A DNA stretch of 64,000 bases from Stramonita haemastoma (Eukaryota; Mollusca; Gastropoda; Neogastropoda; Muricidae), in the NCBI GenBank assembly GCA_030674155.1, contig CM060323.1, positions 2,848,220 to 2,912,219 of the forward strand, given 5' to 3'. Below, piece after piece: positions 53,530-63,317 of this stretch. Every line of letters begins with the position of its first letter. Positions within the stretch are counted from its first letter, which is position 1. The notes beneath the pieces are model-generated. The model was given only the letters and a program-made list of their open reading frames with translations. It had not been told where the DNA came from and did no database searches. Both the position numbers and the translations under genes were made by a program.

Positions 53530-53872
53530 GGATAGCCTAGTGGTCAGAACATTGTGCTCACAATTTGACGACCCGGGTTTGATTCCCGTTCGAGGAGATT
53601 TTTCTCCTGGAGTTAACATCAGTGCTGACTCCACTCTCCCCAAAATTCTTTTGGATGAGACTATAAACTGAGGCCCTGTGTGTGAAAGCACGCAGAACAT
53701 CTTGCACACACGTTAAATCCTGTTCCGCTTTTCGTAAGAGTAGGCCATCGAGTGCCGGTGGGAATAGATGACACTATTTACAAAAACCGCATACACACAG
53801 GGACTACATGTAAAAAAGCACATGAGTGCTTATTCCATTATCCTCGATATAAAAGAAAAAATAAATGAGTAA
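53530..53872 (+). mobile_element. SINE-A copy, full length
   Basis: One of the best copies: head GGATAGCCTAGTGGTCAG at 53530, B box GGGTTTGATTCCC, all central segments, CATTATCCTCGATATAAAAG and an A/T tail. Confidence 0.9.
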
Positions 53873-54599
53873 ATATTGCACAACTGATCACACCATGGAA
53901 GAAGTATTTTAACTGAACTGACCCATGACAATTTATTTTTTGGATAGAAGAATCCATGAATGGGATAGGGAGGGAGGGGGGGGAGCCTAGCAGCAGCTGA
54001 ACCACCCACCACTACCCCTAAAAAAATAACCGTAACAAAACAACAACAAAAAAGAAAGAAAAAATACGGTCTACTCCACAACAAGGTTCCAGAAGAACCA
54101 CACTACCATTTGCAGTTCACATTGGTTTATTCCTAATAACTCTTTTGAGCTATAGAGAACCAAAATTAGACTTATAGATATGTAAATGAATGACAGGTTA
54201 TCAGCAGAATCTTGAGCAAAATACAAACTACATATACACACTGATAATGAGTTAGATTTAAATTTATTATGTCTAGGCTACCGCGATTTCAAGGGACACT
54301 ACTCTCTATGGACCATCTGTTCGGCCATATTTCCAAGATGTCGGATACTTCGAAACGACTACGTGGGGCACAGACAGAAAACTTCATGCTTCTTTTTTTT
54401 TTAAACCTAGTCAGACAAAAAACGTGTTGGTGTAAATCAGTTTAGGTTGTGCCGCTGGATATCAACGAACGATGTGTTGGAGGAATAGCAGAAAGCACCT
54501 TTGAAAATATATCGAATTGCAGGTAAACCTCACTCACTACGTTTAGGTATCATAAATTATGCATATAGATCTATCTCGTTTGAAAGGAGTGCTTGGCCT
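53873..54599. other. Non-coding spacer
   Basis: No supported gene. A C-A-A-G-ATG-T-C-G context at 54338 opens a 36-codon frame (M-S-D-T-S-K-R-L-R-G-A-Q) in a locally GC-richer patch, which could be a first exon, but no convincing donor is visible. Confidence 0.3.
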
Positions 54600-54928
54600 C
54601 TGTCCCGTTATTAAGGCCAGCACCATGCAATTTGAGGACCCGAGTTCGATTCCTGTTGGAGGGGATTTCCCCCCTGGAGTTAACATCAGTGCTGACTCCA
54701 CTCTCCCCAAAAATCTTTGGATGAGACTAAACCAGGCCACATGTGCCAACCCATGCAGAACATCATGGGCACACTTTATTTAAAGTCCCGCTTTTCGTAA
54801 GAGTAGGCCATCGTGTGCCGGTGGGAACAGACGACAATATTTACACACCTGCATACACACGGTGACTTGATGAAAAAAAGCACTTGAGTGTTTATCCCAT
54901 TGATTATCCTCGGTATAAAAAAAATTTT
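54600..54928 (+). mobile_element. SINE-A copy with diverged head
   Basis: The B box GAGTTCGATTCCTG and central domain are kept. The first 40 nt of the tRNA head are altered. Confidence 0.8.
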
Positions 54929-55089
54929 TGAAAATAAAGTTCTATAGATTAACCCTTTCAGAGAAAAATCCTCTATGTCGGACTGAAGGAGGGAACCTAG
55001 GTGTCTTAAAGTTAAAAGTGAGTCTTAAAGTTTTAAAATTAATTTAAATTGAAAAGTCTAGGGCAGTGAGGGTGGGGTTGAATTGACTA

Positions 55090-55190
55090 CCATCATGGTA
55101 GGTAACAATGGTCTCATATGCCTAATGTCACCATTGGTGAACCGTAGAGAGCTAGTTAAGCTGAGAAACAAACAAACAAAAAGGCTTATT
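55090..55190 (+). repeat. Short dispersed repeat, copy 4
   Basis: ACTACCATCATGGTAGG, CATTGGTGAACCGTAGAGAG and an AAACAAACAAAC end. Clear match to copy 3 over its second half. Confidence 0.5.
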
Positions 55191-55472
55191 TGGGGATATG
55201 CACTGCATGGCTCATGTTATCCACAACAGCAGCAACACCAGTGCCATCACCAGTCGTAGGTGATTTTCCTGGTCAGATTTTATCAGGAAGTATATTTATG
55301 ATTTTACTGTACATTGTCATGACCAGCCTTCCTTAGTAGATTATGCTGTACAGTGACAGTGTGTAGATCTATTGCATCATCAAGACAGGTTACAGAATGG
55401 AGGATTATAAATAAGTAACCATGTTATGTATGAATCAAAAGACAGGCTCCAGAATGGACTGTTTTAACCCTC

Positions 55473-56312
55473 TAGCGCCTGAATGTACTTCTAGGCTAAT
55501 GAAAATTATTTCCTGTGAAAAATTAATGTTGAATACACCAAACTAGCACATTCCTGTAGTCAGTTTTTGAAAAAAATGAAAAAATGGTGAAGTTAGAAAA
55601 TTTATCATATATGATAAGAGCGGCTTTTGAGGGTACATAGACTGATTTTATCATATATGATAAATTGTATCTGAAACAACAGTTTATTGTGGATTTATTG
55701 AGATGACTGTATACAAATGACTACTCTATAGCATTCACTTATAGTCAAAGGGTTTCTTGTCACTTGGGGGGTCAAATGGCATGTCCATCCCGCTGGGAGT
55801 CATGGTCAACGCTGAAGCAGGTTTTTTCACTTCATCTGGTATGACATCAACAAGATGTTGACCAAGGAGCTCAGCCAGCAGAATCTTATCCTCTGTATTG
55901 TCACCCACACTGTCTCTGGCTAGAAGCTGGGCTAAAGGACTGTCATCTTCTGCTAGTGTTGCTTGTTGAAGACTTGACAGAGGGTGTCATCCTCCATGTC
56001 ACTCATACTTTCACTTGTTGATGGTGTATCTTGCTGCTTGTGCACCCGACACTGCTTTTCTTTCTTCACCACTTTTGTTTGGCCTCTGATGAGCATTTCT
56101 TCATCCTTTCCTTCTTCAGTATCATCATCTGCTAGCATCCACTCATTTCCACTGCTCCCAGAAAGATTAAAATTACTGTCATCACCAGTAACCAACCGGA
56201 AAATTTTGGTGACAGGAATTTGTGCTGCCATGCTGAAAACAGATAATAACATGCAGAATTAAGTCACTTTTCTTCATATACTACTCACATCCAGAATTAA
56301 TAACAAGCATTT

Positions 56313-56389
<77 letters not shown>

Positions 56390-56650
56390 AACACACACAC
56401 CAATCACAGCAGAAAACAATAATATTTTCCAAACATAGGAAAAAATGATGAAGAAACATTATAAATTAAGTTTGATATCAAAATATTTCTTCAAAACAAT
56501 CATCAAAAGCAGCTAATACAGTTTTTTTGAAAAGAGCTTTTGCAACCACTAAGACCGTTTTTATCATATCTGATAAATTTTGGAAGAGTTATCTTTCCCT
56601 GAAGATTCCACAAAAGCCATTCTTATCAAATATGATAAACCAAATTTAGT
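55473..56650. mobile_element. Putative piggyBac-like relic with palindromic subterminal repeats
   Basis: TTAACCCTCTAGCGCCTGAA at about 55473 looks like a TTAA target plus piggyBac-type end. The 16-bp palindrome TTATCATATATGATAA occurs at 55602 and 55648, with variants at 56561 and 56623, two on each side of one coding exon. The right end was not fixed and no matching TIR was found, so limits are approximate. Confidence 0.35.
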
Positions 56651-56859
56651 GCCCTGTATCGACTATTATTATTATGCATCATATGAAATAATTAATGCTG
56701 TCATTCTATATATACTAGTGATTTTATTAAAGCAAAATAATAGTAGATGAGTACTCACATGTGTGTATACCAGAGGCTCAAACTCAGGGGATCGTAAGGT
56801 GGTTGCTTCCTCCTTGCAGTCACCTTAGAAAGTGAAGTGTACAGAATAAACGATGCCAT
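55735..56859 (-). pseudogene. Two-exon acidic protein with frame break, unknown family
   Basis: Exon 1 (56859-56759) starts ATG at 56857-56859 and ends in a GTGAGT donor. Exon 2 starts at 56232 after TTTTCAG, and the phases join (AT + C) into T-H-I-M-A-A-Q-I-P. The chain is hydrophilic: D-D-D-T-E-E-G-K-D-E-E-M, a basic patch (V-V-K-K-E-K-Q-C-R), then S-M-S-D-M-E-D-D-T-L. That frame stops at 55953-55955. From about 55985 a second frame gives L-Q-Q-A-T-L-A-E-D-D-S-P and I-L-L-A-E-L-L-G-Q-H-L-V-D-V-I, and ends D-K-K-P-F-D-Y-K with TGA at 55735-55737. A one-base gain or two-base loss at 55976-55986 would join them. The palindromes around exon 2 suggest a transposon-derived gene. Translation may also begin at the ATG of exon 2. 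Not recognised. Confidence 0.45.
56319..56386. repeat. (CA)n microsatellite
   Basis: About 68 bp of CA in the intron of the 55.7-56.9 kb gene. Confidence 0.95.
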
Positions 56860-56869
56860 GCTGAGGACT

Positions 56870-57040
56870 GGGTCTATTGCACAGCTGGACTTCTTGCCTG
56901 TCTAGAGATGGTTATCTGGGAGGGAAGGGTCAGTGTCCACTTAGGTGAGCACCAGGGGCCTCTAATTGGGTTTATCATATCTGTACAGAGCTGTGTACAT
57001 TGGACAGAAAAAGAACAGCACTGACCTCAGACAGACCTGT
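56870..57040. other. Spacer
   Basis: Nothing recognised except a half copy of the palindrome (TTATCATATCTG at 56972). Confidence 0.4.
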
Positions 57041-57380
57041 TTATTTATTTATTTATTCTTTAATATCGAGGATAATGGAATAAGCAATCTATGCTTTTTT
57101 ACAGCCAGTCCCCGTGTGTATGCAGTTTTGTAAATTTTGTCATCTGTTCCCACCAGTACACAATGGCCTACTCTTACAAAAAGTGGAACAGGATTTAACG
57201 TGTGCACAAGATGTTCTGCGTGTGTTCACACACGGGACCTCGGTTTATAATTATAGTCTCATCCAAAGGACTTTTGGGGAGAGTGGAGTCAGCACTCATG
57301 TTAACTCCAGAGGAAAAATCCCTTGACCGGGAATCGAACCGGGGTCATCAAATTGTGAGTGCAATGTTCTGACAACTAGG
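57040..57380 (-). mobile_element. SINE-A copy, full length
   Basis: ATTT-repeat tail, TATCGAGGATAATGGAATAA, central domain, inverted B box GGGAATCGAACCGGGG and a head ending near 57378, followed by (TA)n. Confidence 0.9.
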
Positions 57381-57668
57381 ATATATATATATATATATCG
57401 TCCGCCTGTGACTCAGTGAGCTTCTTCCAGTGGGTGGCTCATTATGCATGACATGTTTAAGATTTGAAAACAACATGGATATGATATAAAAATGTATGTA
57501 TGTATAGATCTATGTGTGTAGGTAAAACTTGTCTATAATTCCAGTCGTACTGAACAGTTCAAACATCATAAAACATAGCATGACCTCCGCCACTACCCCC
57601 ATTTGACTAGCTGCTCCCATCCCTCCTGTCACTCACACACACACCCTCTCTCTCCCTCTCTAAGAACA

Positions 57669-57998
57669 GATAGCCTAGTGGTCAGAACATTGCACTGGCA
57701 ATTTGATGGCCCAGGTTCGAGTCCAGTCAAGATTTTTCTCCTGGAGTTAACATCAGTGCTGACTCCACTCTCCCCAAAAGTTCTTCAGATGAGACTTTAA
57801 ACCGAGGCCCTGTGTGCAAATGCACGCAGAACACCTTACGCACACGTTAAATCCTGTCCGCTTTTCATAAGAGTAGACCATCGTGTGCCGGTGGGAACAG
57901 ATGACATTTACAAAACTGCATACACACGGGGACTGGACGTAAAAAAGCACAAGTGTTTATTCCATTATCCTCGATATAAAAGAATAAATCAATCAATC
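57669..57998 (+). mobile_element. SINE-A copy, full length
   Basis: Head GATAGCCTAGTGGTCAG, B box GGTTCGAGTCC, complete body and an AATC-repeat tail. An 8-10-nt deletion follows the B box. Confidence 0.9.
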
Positions 57999-59134
57999 AA
58001 TCTTAACAAGTGTGTGTGCATATGACACTTGCCTTCCCCTTGAGCACCTCCCTCCCACTTCTAAATCTGAAGCTCTGACCCCTAGGCTATCCTGCCCTAT
58101 CCTGCCTCATTGTAATTTCTGGTGGTGGTTTGTGTTGCCAGGTTCGTTCAACAGTGAGGGGGTGAAGATATGGGGGGAAAAGGAAATTGTAGTAGGACTT
58201 CACAGGCACTCTACAACTCAAACCGTATTATTGATCATGTGAGGCCATGTAGGGGTGTTATGGTAACACAACTTATTGTTTCATTTGCCACAACGTAAAA
58301 ACCCAACACACACATAGAGCTCAACCAGAGGAACAAAACTGCTGTTTCCTAGTCAGTCACATCTTGTAGTCTCGGTCCACAGCCCAAACAGTTGTGTTAG
58401 ATCCTCTGAAATGCTGTTGCAGGGAAAGGCTGAGTGACTGCCAGCTTCCCTTGTTTGTGCCGTTTCCTATTGCGCCTAAACCAATCAATAAAAATCCAGA
58501 AGAGTACCAACTGATTCTGGCCTAAACCAATGAACTAAATGGAAATATCTAGAAGAAACAAGTCATCAAAGAACAAACCATACAACAAAGCTTGTTGAAA
58601 AGACTAGACTAGCTGGGGCAAGCTCTCTAACGTGTTAATCACATGACTGTCTTTTGTGGGCAAGGCACACGTCCTAACTCTCTGACTACCCTAGGCCTAC
58701 AACAATGCCTTAATTAAGGCGCACACAAAAGATCCTTACTGCAGACCTAGCTGACAAAGGCAATGAAAGACAAAAGCCCAGACACCAGCCCTGGGGCTAT
58801 AGTAGGTCTATAGGCCTAGGTGTCTGAGTTATCTACAATACACTGACTAATGACTTGTCAAAAGTCTCTGGGCCCATGAAGACACTGGCCACTTAAGGAA
58901 TGGACTTCAGAAGCTTTTCTTCAAAGAAAACCTCAAGTACATTAACAAAAGAAAAGTCCAGACCACAGCCACCTATACACAAACAAACAAGACCTTGTAC
59001 CAACAAGAGAAGGGGAAGGGAGGTGGGGGGGGGGGGGAAGAGGGTTGTAGTCCAAATGTTATAGTGTCTAAAGTGCACACTATAACATGTGTCGTGCTGT
59101 CAGTGGTGACTCAATGTGTGTTTTCTGTGAACAG
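57999..59134 (+). other. Intron or intergenic sequence before the duplicated exon
   Basis: No exon supported. A CCAG-bounded 32-codon frame near 58142 is too weak to call. The segment at about 58090-58140 resembles 60240-60290 and may be part of the same duplication. Confidence 0.35.
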
Positions 59135-59350
59135 GTCAGGGATCCACCCCCATGTCTCCCCCCAGCATGGCCAGTGTCCAGGAAGAAACCCCTGACCTTC
59201 CCCTCAGCCAGGGCCCTCCCTCAGTGTGTTCTGCACCTCTCCTGAACACCTCCCCCCTCCTCCTCCTCCTGCTGCTGCTGTGTCATGGATGAGGACCAGG
59301 ATCACTGCCAGTCAGTGGAAAGAATGGCTGTGCCTGTGGAGAGTGTACAG
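59090..59350 (+). repeat. Segmental duplication, copy 1 (exon-like)
   Basis: It matches 60275-60542 closely, including TTTTCTGTGAACAG, ATGGCCAGTGTCCAGGAAG and GATGAGGACCAGGATCACTG. Confidence 0.85.
59135..59310 (+). pseudogene. Duplicated exon, copy 1 (weak donor)
   Basis: The acceptor GTGAACAG is kept. The donor position reads GTCAGT instead of the GTAAGT of copy 2. The frame that runs into M-D-E-D-Q-D-H-C is closed by TGA upstream; another frame gives S-T-P-M-S-P-P-S-M-A-S-V-Q-E-E-T-P-D-L-P and stops at the TGA inside the shared GGATGAGG. Probably a decayed or alternative copy of the exon at 60323. Confidence 0.45.
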
Positions 59351-59695
59351 TGTCATTGAATCAGTGGTTTTCTTCAGTTGAGGGGAAATCTTATGTTATA
59401 TGTTATATATATTTTATGTCATCCATGTAGACATCATGACAACAGAAAATCTGGTAATTGGGTTAAAAGGCCTGAAGTCCCTTGATTCAGCAAGTGTGTC
59501 CTCAGATCATCCGGCTCTTTTCTACTTGTTTATGATCACCCCACCCCCATCTTTCTCTCTCTCTTTATTGATGATATGTGCGAGAACCCGTGAGAGTGTG
59601 TGTGTGTGTGTGTGTAAATCATTATCCAATTTATAAAAATGTTATGCTTTTTTATATCTGGGTTGTTTTATGTAATTTGTTATTGGTAGTACTCT

Positions 59696-59721
59696 CCCCC
59701 CCCCCCCCCCCCCCCCCCCCC
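59696..59721. repeat. C26 homopolymer
   Basis: 26 uninterrupted C residues on the plus strand. Confidence 0.95.
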
Positions 59722-59834
59722 TCCTCCAGTAACTTAGTAAGGATATTAGTTAAGTTTTCTTCAAATCATGGGGTTGCTATGCAGCCACAACATAGGGAAA
59801 GAACTTAATGCTTCATGCAAGGTGAGAGGTTCAG

Positions 59835-60235
59835 TTCCTTTCCAGACACCAGGTGTGGCTTCACACCCAGGAGGTACACTAGCAGGTCATACCTACCCTA
59901 AAACCATGGGTGTACACCCTTTTTTTATATTGATAATGCAGTAAGCGCTTATAATGTTGTTTTTTTCACATCCAGTCCCTGTGTGTATGCAGCTTTGTAA
60001 ATTTTGTCAGCTATTCCCACCGGCACACAATGGTCTACTCTTATAGTCTCATCTAAAGGGAGGTAGGGTACAGTAGAAGGTTTGTGCCTAGCCTAAAACC
60101 ATAGGGAGCTGCACACCCAGGAGGTAAGTAGGGGGTTATGCCTTCCCTAAAACCATGGGTGGCTATACACCCAGGAGGTATGGTAAAGGGCTTGTGCCTT
60201 CCGTAAAACCATGGGTTTTGATATACTCAGAAGAT
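59835..60235 (+). repeat. Tandem repeat (about 60 bp) interrupted by SINE-A
   Basis: Units share CACCCAGGAGGTA and CCTAAAACCATGGG. One unit lies before and three after a SINE-A fragment at 59921-60052. Confidence 0.8.
59921..60052 (-). mobile_element. SINE-A fragment with internal deletion
   Basis: The tail part and GTGTATGCAGCTTTGTAAAT...CACCGGCACACAATGG join directly to TATAGTCTCATCTAAAGG, skipping about 90 nt of the family sequence. Confidence 0.75.
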
Positions 60236-60274
60236 ACTACCCTGTCCCACCTCATTGTCATTTCTGGTGGGGGT

Positions 60275-60542
60275 GTGTGTCCTGCTGTCAGTGGTGACTC
60301 CGTGTGTGTTTTCTGTGAACAGGTGAGGGATCCACCCCCATGTCTCCTCCCAGCATGGCCAGTGTCCAGGAAGAAACCCCTGACCTTCCTTCCCCTCAGC
60401 CAGGGCCCTCCCTCAGTGTGGGCTGCACATCTCCTGAACACCTTCCCCCTCTCCTCCTCCTCCCCCTGCTGCTGTGTCATGGATGAGGACCAGGATCACT
60501 GCCAGTAAGTGGAAAGAATGGCTGTCCCTGTGGAGAGTGTGC
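60275..60542 (+). repeat. Segmental duplication, copy 2
   Basis: About 1.19 kb downstream of copy 1. Differences include a 4-bp insertion (TTCC) and the changed CTC/CTG tract. Confidence 0.85.
60323..60504 (+). CDS. Duplicated exon, copy 2, of an unknown plus-strand gene
   Basis: Acceptor GTGAACAG, donor GTAAGT at 60505. The frame R-D-P-P-P-C-L-L-P...C-C-C-V-M-D-E-D-Q-D-H-C is open to the donor and joins the exon at 63230 to read ...H-C-Q-Y-M-L-K-N-S-S. In the alternative frame the first half gives a more protein-like Ser/Pro-rich chain (S-T-P-M-S-P-P-S-M-A-S-V-Q-E-E-T), which ends at TGA in GGATGAGG. The switch point is a (CTC)n(CTG)n tract, so a length change there may have broken one frame. 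A start at the ATG at 60479-60481 is a third possibility. Product not recognised. Confidence 0.45.
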
Positions 60543-60546
60543 AGTG

Positions 60547-60655
60547 TTTATTTTATTTTATTTTATTCCTATATATCAAGGATAATGGGATAGGCACTCC
60601 TGTGCTTTTTTACATCCAGTCCCCATGTGTATGCAATTGTGTAAATATTGTTAGA
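60547..60655 (-). mobile_element. SINE-A 3' fragment
   Basis: TTTTA-repeat tail, TATCAAGGATAATGGGATAG and CATCCAGTCCCCATGTGTAT. Confidence 0.75.
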
Positions 60656-60814
60656 TGATCAGCCTGGAATTGGTCTGGGCCTCTGGAGATTCCTCTTTGT
60701 CAGTCCCTATGGCGAAGGGTGTCATGTTGCACTGGAGTCATCAGATTTAGCAATAAAATTGTCAGTGACTAGCTAAAAAAAAATGTTTTGTCAGTCACTC
60801 AGTGACAGGATGTT

Positions 60815-61075
60815 GACATGGCATGCAGATCTTATCATGAAATCACATATTTTACAATCACAAGAGCAGTGCCACCCTTTTTTTTTTTTTCTTTTACAGA
60901 TTTCAAAAAAAAAAAAAAAAAGAATTTTGCCAGGGGCAGCTTTCTTCTTGCTGTAGATTCTTTTATATATGCTAAATGTCAGTAGCACAGATTTTGGTAC
61001 ATTGTCTGATCTAAAAGACTAGCATCTAGACCATCACTCCTGGTCCTGTGGAAGGCTACATTCAGCTTACAGCAC
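60815..61075 (-). mobile_element. SINE-C fragment
   Basis: GCAGTGCCACCC, TTTTGCCAGGGGCAGC and GATCTAAAAGACTAGCATCT follow the order of the full copy at 62690-63110. It abuts the SINE-B copy. Confidence 0.6.
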
Positions 61076-61084
61076 CAATTACCT

Positions 61085-61405
61085 TGGCGCTGTGGTTTAA
61101 GACATGAATGATGAAATGTCTGCTGAGCGGTTGCTGGTTTGAACCCTGTTAGACACTATGTATGGCCTTAGGGTTTTGACTTCAGTCCTGTGGGTCCTGA
61201 AGTCGTGGAATTGAATCTTGGCAGTGGCATATGGTGAATTAAGGGTGGGGATTTCTACAATTTCCCAGGTCAGCTTCAAGTGCAGACCTGGCCAGTGCCT
61301 CACCCTGAATTCCCTTCATGTATATACACATGCAGAAGATCAAATATGCATGTTACAGATCCTGTAATTCATGTCAGTGTTTAATGGGTTGTGGAAAAAT
61401 AAACC
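61085..61405 (+). mobile_element. SINE-B copy
   Basis: Head-like GCGCTGTGGTTTAAGACATG with GGTTTGAACCC, then GGGGATTTCTACAATTTCCC, GCAGACCTGGCCAGTGCC, ATGCAGAAGATCAAATATGC and TTTAATGGGTTGTGG. Confidence 0.7.
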
Positions 61406-61704
61406 TGTATCCTTTTGGGGGGGGGAATAAAAAGGATGTGCTGAACTCCAAACTCCAGGCTTGTAGAGAGTGTTAGGCACAGAAGAAGACCAGGCACCAC
61501 TTTCCCCACTTGGTAATTAAAGTAAGGCAGAGAAGAAGAAGAAAGGAGAGAAGAGAACCCTGTTAAAGGCATAATGCTGTGTGTCAGTCTGCAGCAGCAA
61601 GCTTCTTCCCAGAGTGTACTGTGTTGTGGGCTAAATTGGTAGGAAGAAAGGAACCCCATTTTCTAGTGTTAGTGCATGGAAATGGAGGTGTTTATTTTAT
61701 ATTT

Positions 61705-62008
61705 TATACCACTTTGTTACAGCAGATTTCTCTGCGTGAAATTCGGGCTGCTCTCCCTGAGGAGAGCGCGTCGCCACAAGTGCAGTGCCTCCCCATTTTT
61801 TTTTTCCCCTCAGGGATGGTGTCTAAACACAACACTTGTGTGCATGCTGGGTTTTTTGGTTGTTTTTTTAAAATAATTTTGTCATCTGTTCCTACCAGCA
61901 AATGATGGCCTGCTCTTCGGAAAGGCGGAACGGGGTTTTAACGTGTGCACAAGATGTTCTGCGTGCATTCACACACAGGGCCTCGGTTTATAGTCTCATC
62001 CAAATGTT
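61705..62008 (-). mobile_element. SINE-C tail joined to SINE-A body (mosaic)
   Basis: 61705-61868 is SINE-C tail sequence (CAGATTTCTCTGCGTGAAAT to GTGTGCATGCTGGG). At about 61870 it passes into the SINE-A middle (TTTTGTCATCTGTTCC to CGGTTTATAGTCTCATCC) with no SINE-A tail. The same junction occurs at 4165-4190. Confidence 0.6.
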
Positions 62009-62241
62009 CTCCAGACCAATACTGCTGTATTTCTTTTGTGCTGCTGACTGAAGGAAAAACTGAAAGGAAGCTGAAGAGTTCAGCCCACTCCCATAGCTGC
62101 AAAGTCCTCTTCCTCCAGCCTGCTTAATGTAATTCAAATGAGGAGTCTGATTTGAAGTTCCATTTGTGTGGATGCATGCACAGATATTACAAGCTTTCAA
62201 GGGAGAATAAAGTAGGCCATTCAGTAGAGACCAGTGGTATT

Positions 62242-62350
62242 GCATTGTTATATACTGCTTTCAGTCACAGTCAGTTTCTCTGTATAAAAATTTGGGCAGC
62301 TCTCTCTTTGGAGAGCACGTCGGCGTGTGAGCATGCCACTCTCTTTTTCT
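62242..62350 (-). mobile_element. SINE-C tail fragment
   Basis: CAGTTTCTCTGTATAAAAAT, GGGCAGCTCTCTCTTTGGAG and GCACGTCGGCG, diverged. Confidence 0.6.
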
Positions 62351-62488
62351 GTTAAAAAATTGTTTTCATTGACAGTACATGCACACTGGCATCATGATGG
62401 TGTGGAGACATAATCCCTGTAGATGCAGTGCGGCTGCCTCCTTTGGTGAATTTGTATGCGTAATGATCTTGGGAATAATGAACCCCAC

Positions 62489-62612
62489 AGTTCTTTTGAC
62501 TGAACAAAGATTGATACCATTTTGTTGGTTTTGTATTTGTATTTTTTTTGTATTTACAAATTACAAATACAGTTCTTTTGACCGAACAAAGATTGATACC
62601 ATTTTGTTGGTT
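62489..62612 (+). repeat. 82-bp tandem duplication with inverted spacer
   Basis: AGTTCTTTTGAC(T/C)GAACAAA occurs at 62489 and 62571. The spacer carries GTATTTGTA facing TACAAATAC. Confidence 0.85.
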
Positions 62613-62689
62613 TTTAAAAACGGTTTGCTTTTAAAAGAAGGAGTCATAATAGTAGTTTTCAGTTGCTACTATTTTAAGTGAAATATATA

Positions 62690-63110
62690 TATATATATTT
62701 ATTTATAAATTTTATTAATTTTTACCACTCTAAGTCATGGAAGATTTCTCTGCATACAATTTTAACTGCTGTCCCCAGGGAGAGTGCACCACCAAAAGAG
62801 CAGCGCCACCCTTTTTTTTTCCTTTCCTGTCACTGTATTTGTTTCCCTTTCAGAGAGGATTTTATTTCTGCAGAATTTTGCCAGGAACAACTCTTGTTGA
62901 TGTGGGTTCTTTTATGTGCACTAAATAATTATGTGTAACACACAGGACCTCGGTTTATCAACTCATCCTAAAGACTAGCACCCAGACCACCTCTCATGGT
63001 CTAATGGATGGTGAAAAGTTTTGGGCTCAAACGGGATTGAACCACCGCACACTTTCCACCCAGACTTTTCATTTTCTAGGCAGGTGCATTACCTCTAGAC
63101 CACCGATCCA
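62690..63110 (-). mobile_element. SINE-C copy, full length
   Basis: Read on the minus strand: head GGATCGGTGGTCTAGAGGTA with B box GGTTCAATCCC, a middle with AAACCGAGGTCCTGTGTG (shared with SINE-A), then TGGCAAAATTCTGCAG, GGGTGGCGCTGCTC, AGAGAAATCTTCC and an AT-rich tail. It defines the family. Confidence 0.8.
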
Positions 63111-63229
63111 TTTTTTTTTTTAAACGATTGACAAAGTTGGGGTTTTCTTGTTTTTCAAACTTGGTATTGAATGAAATGACCACTGTGCTTGTGTGCGTGC
63201 TATAGGTCTTGGTCTGGTGTGTGTTGCAG

Positions 63230-63317
63230 ATACATGCTGAAGAATTCCTCCACCCTCTTCAGCCAAGCGGATCACAGGACTGCAGCCCCTGAACACCACT
63301 GCGGGGTCCCGGGATGA
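63230..63317 (+). CDS. Candidate terminal exon of the plus-strand gene
   Basis: Acceptor TGTGTGTTGCAG. With the exon at 60504 (phase 2, CA + A) it reads Q-Y-M-L-K-N-S-S-T-L-F-S-Q-A-D-H-R-T-A-A-P-E-H-H-C-G-V-P-G and then TGA at 63315-63317. GC content is above that of the flanks. No domain recognised; the short hydrophilic tail gives no function. Confidence 0.45.

Larger units (their letters stand above)
60505..63229 (+). other. SINE-rich intron
   Basis: Filled with SINE-A, -B and -C copies (listed separately), an 82-bp tandem pair (62489-62612) and homopolymers. Confidence 0.5.

Noticed and set aside
53530..53600. tRNA gene (also 37497-37568, 38185, 43431 and 57669)
   Set aside because: A and B boxes are present but there is no acceptor-stem pairing, and the sequence continues into a dispersed SINE body.
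58142..58242. Possible exon after GTTGCCAG
   Set aside because: It has no matching donor or phase partner, and the flanking similarity to 60240-60290 suggests it is duplicated intron sequence.
60163..60480. 105-codon minus-strand frame over the duplicated exon
   Set aside because: No minus-strand splice sites, and the plus strand has phase-compatible exon junctions.
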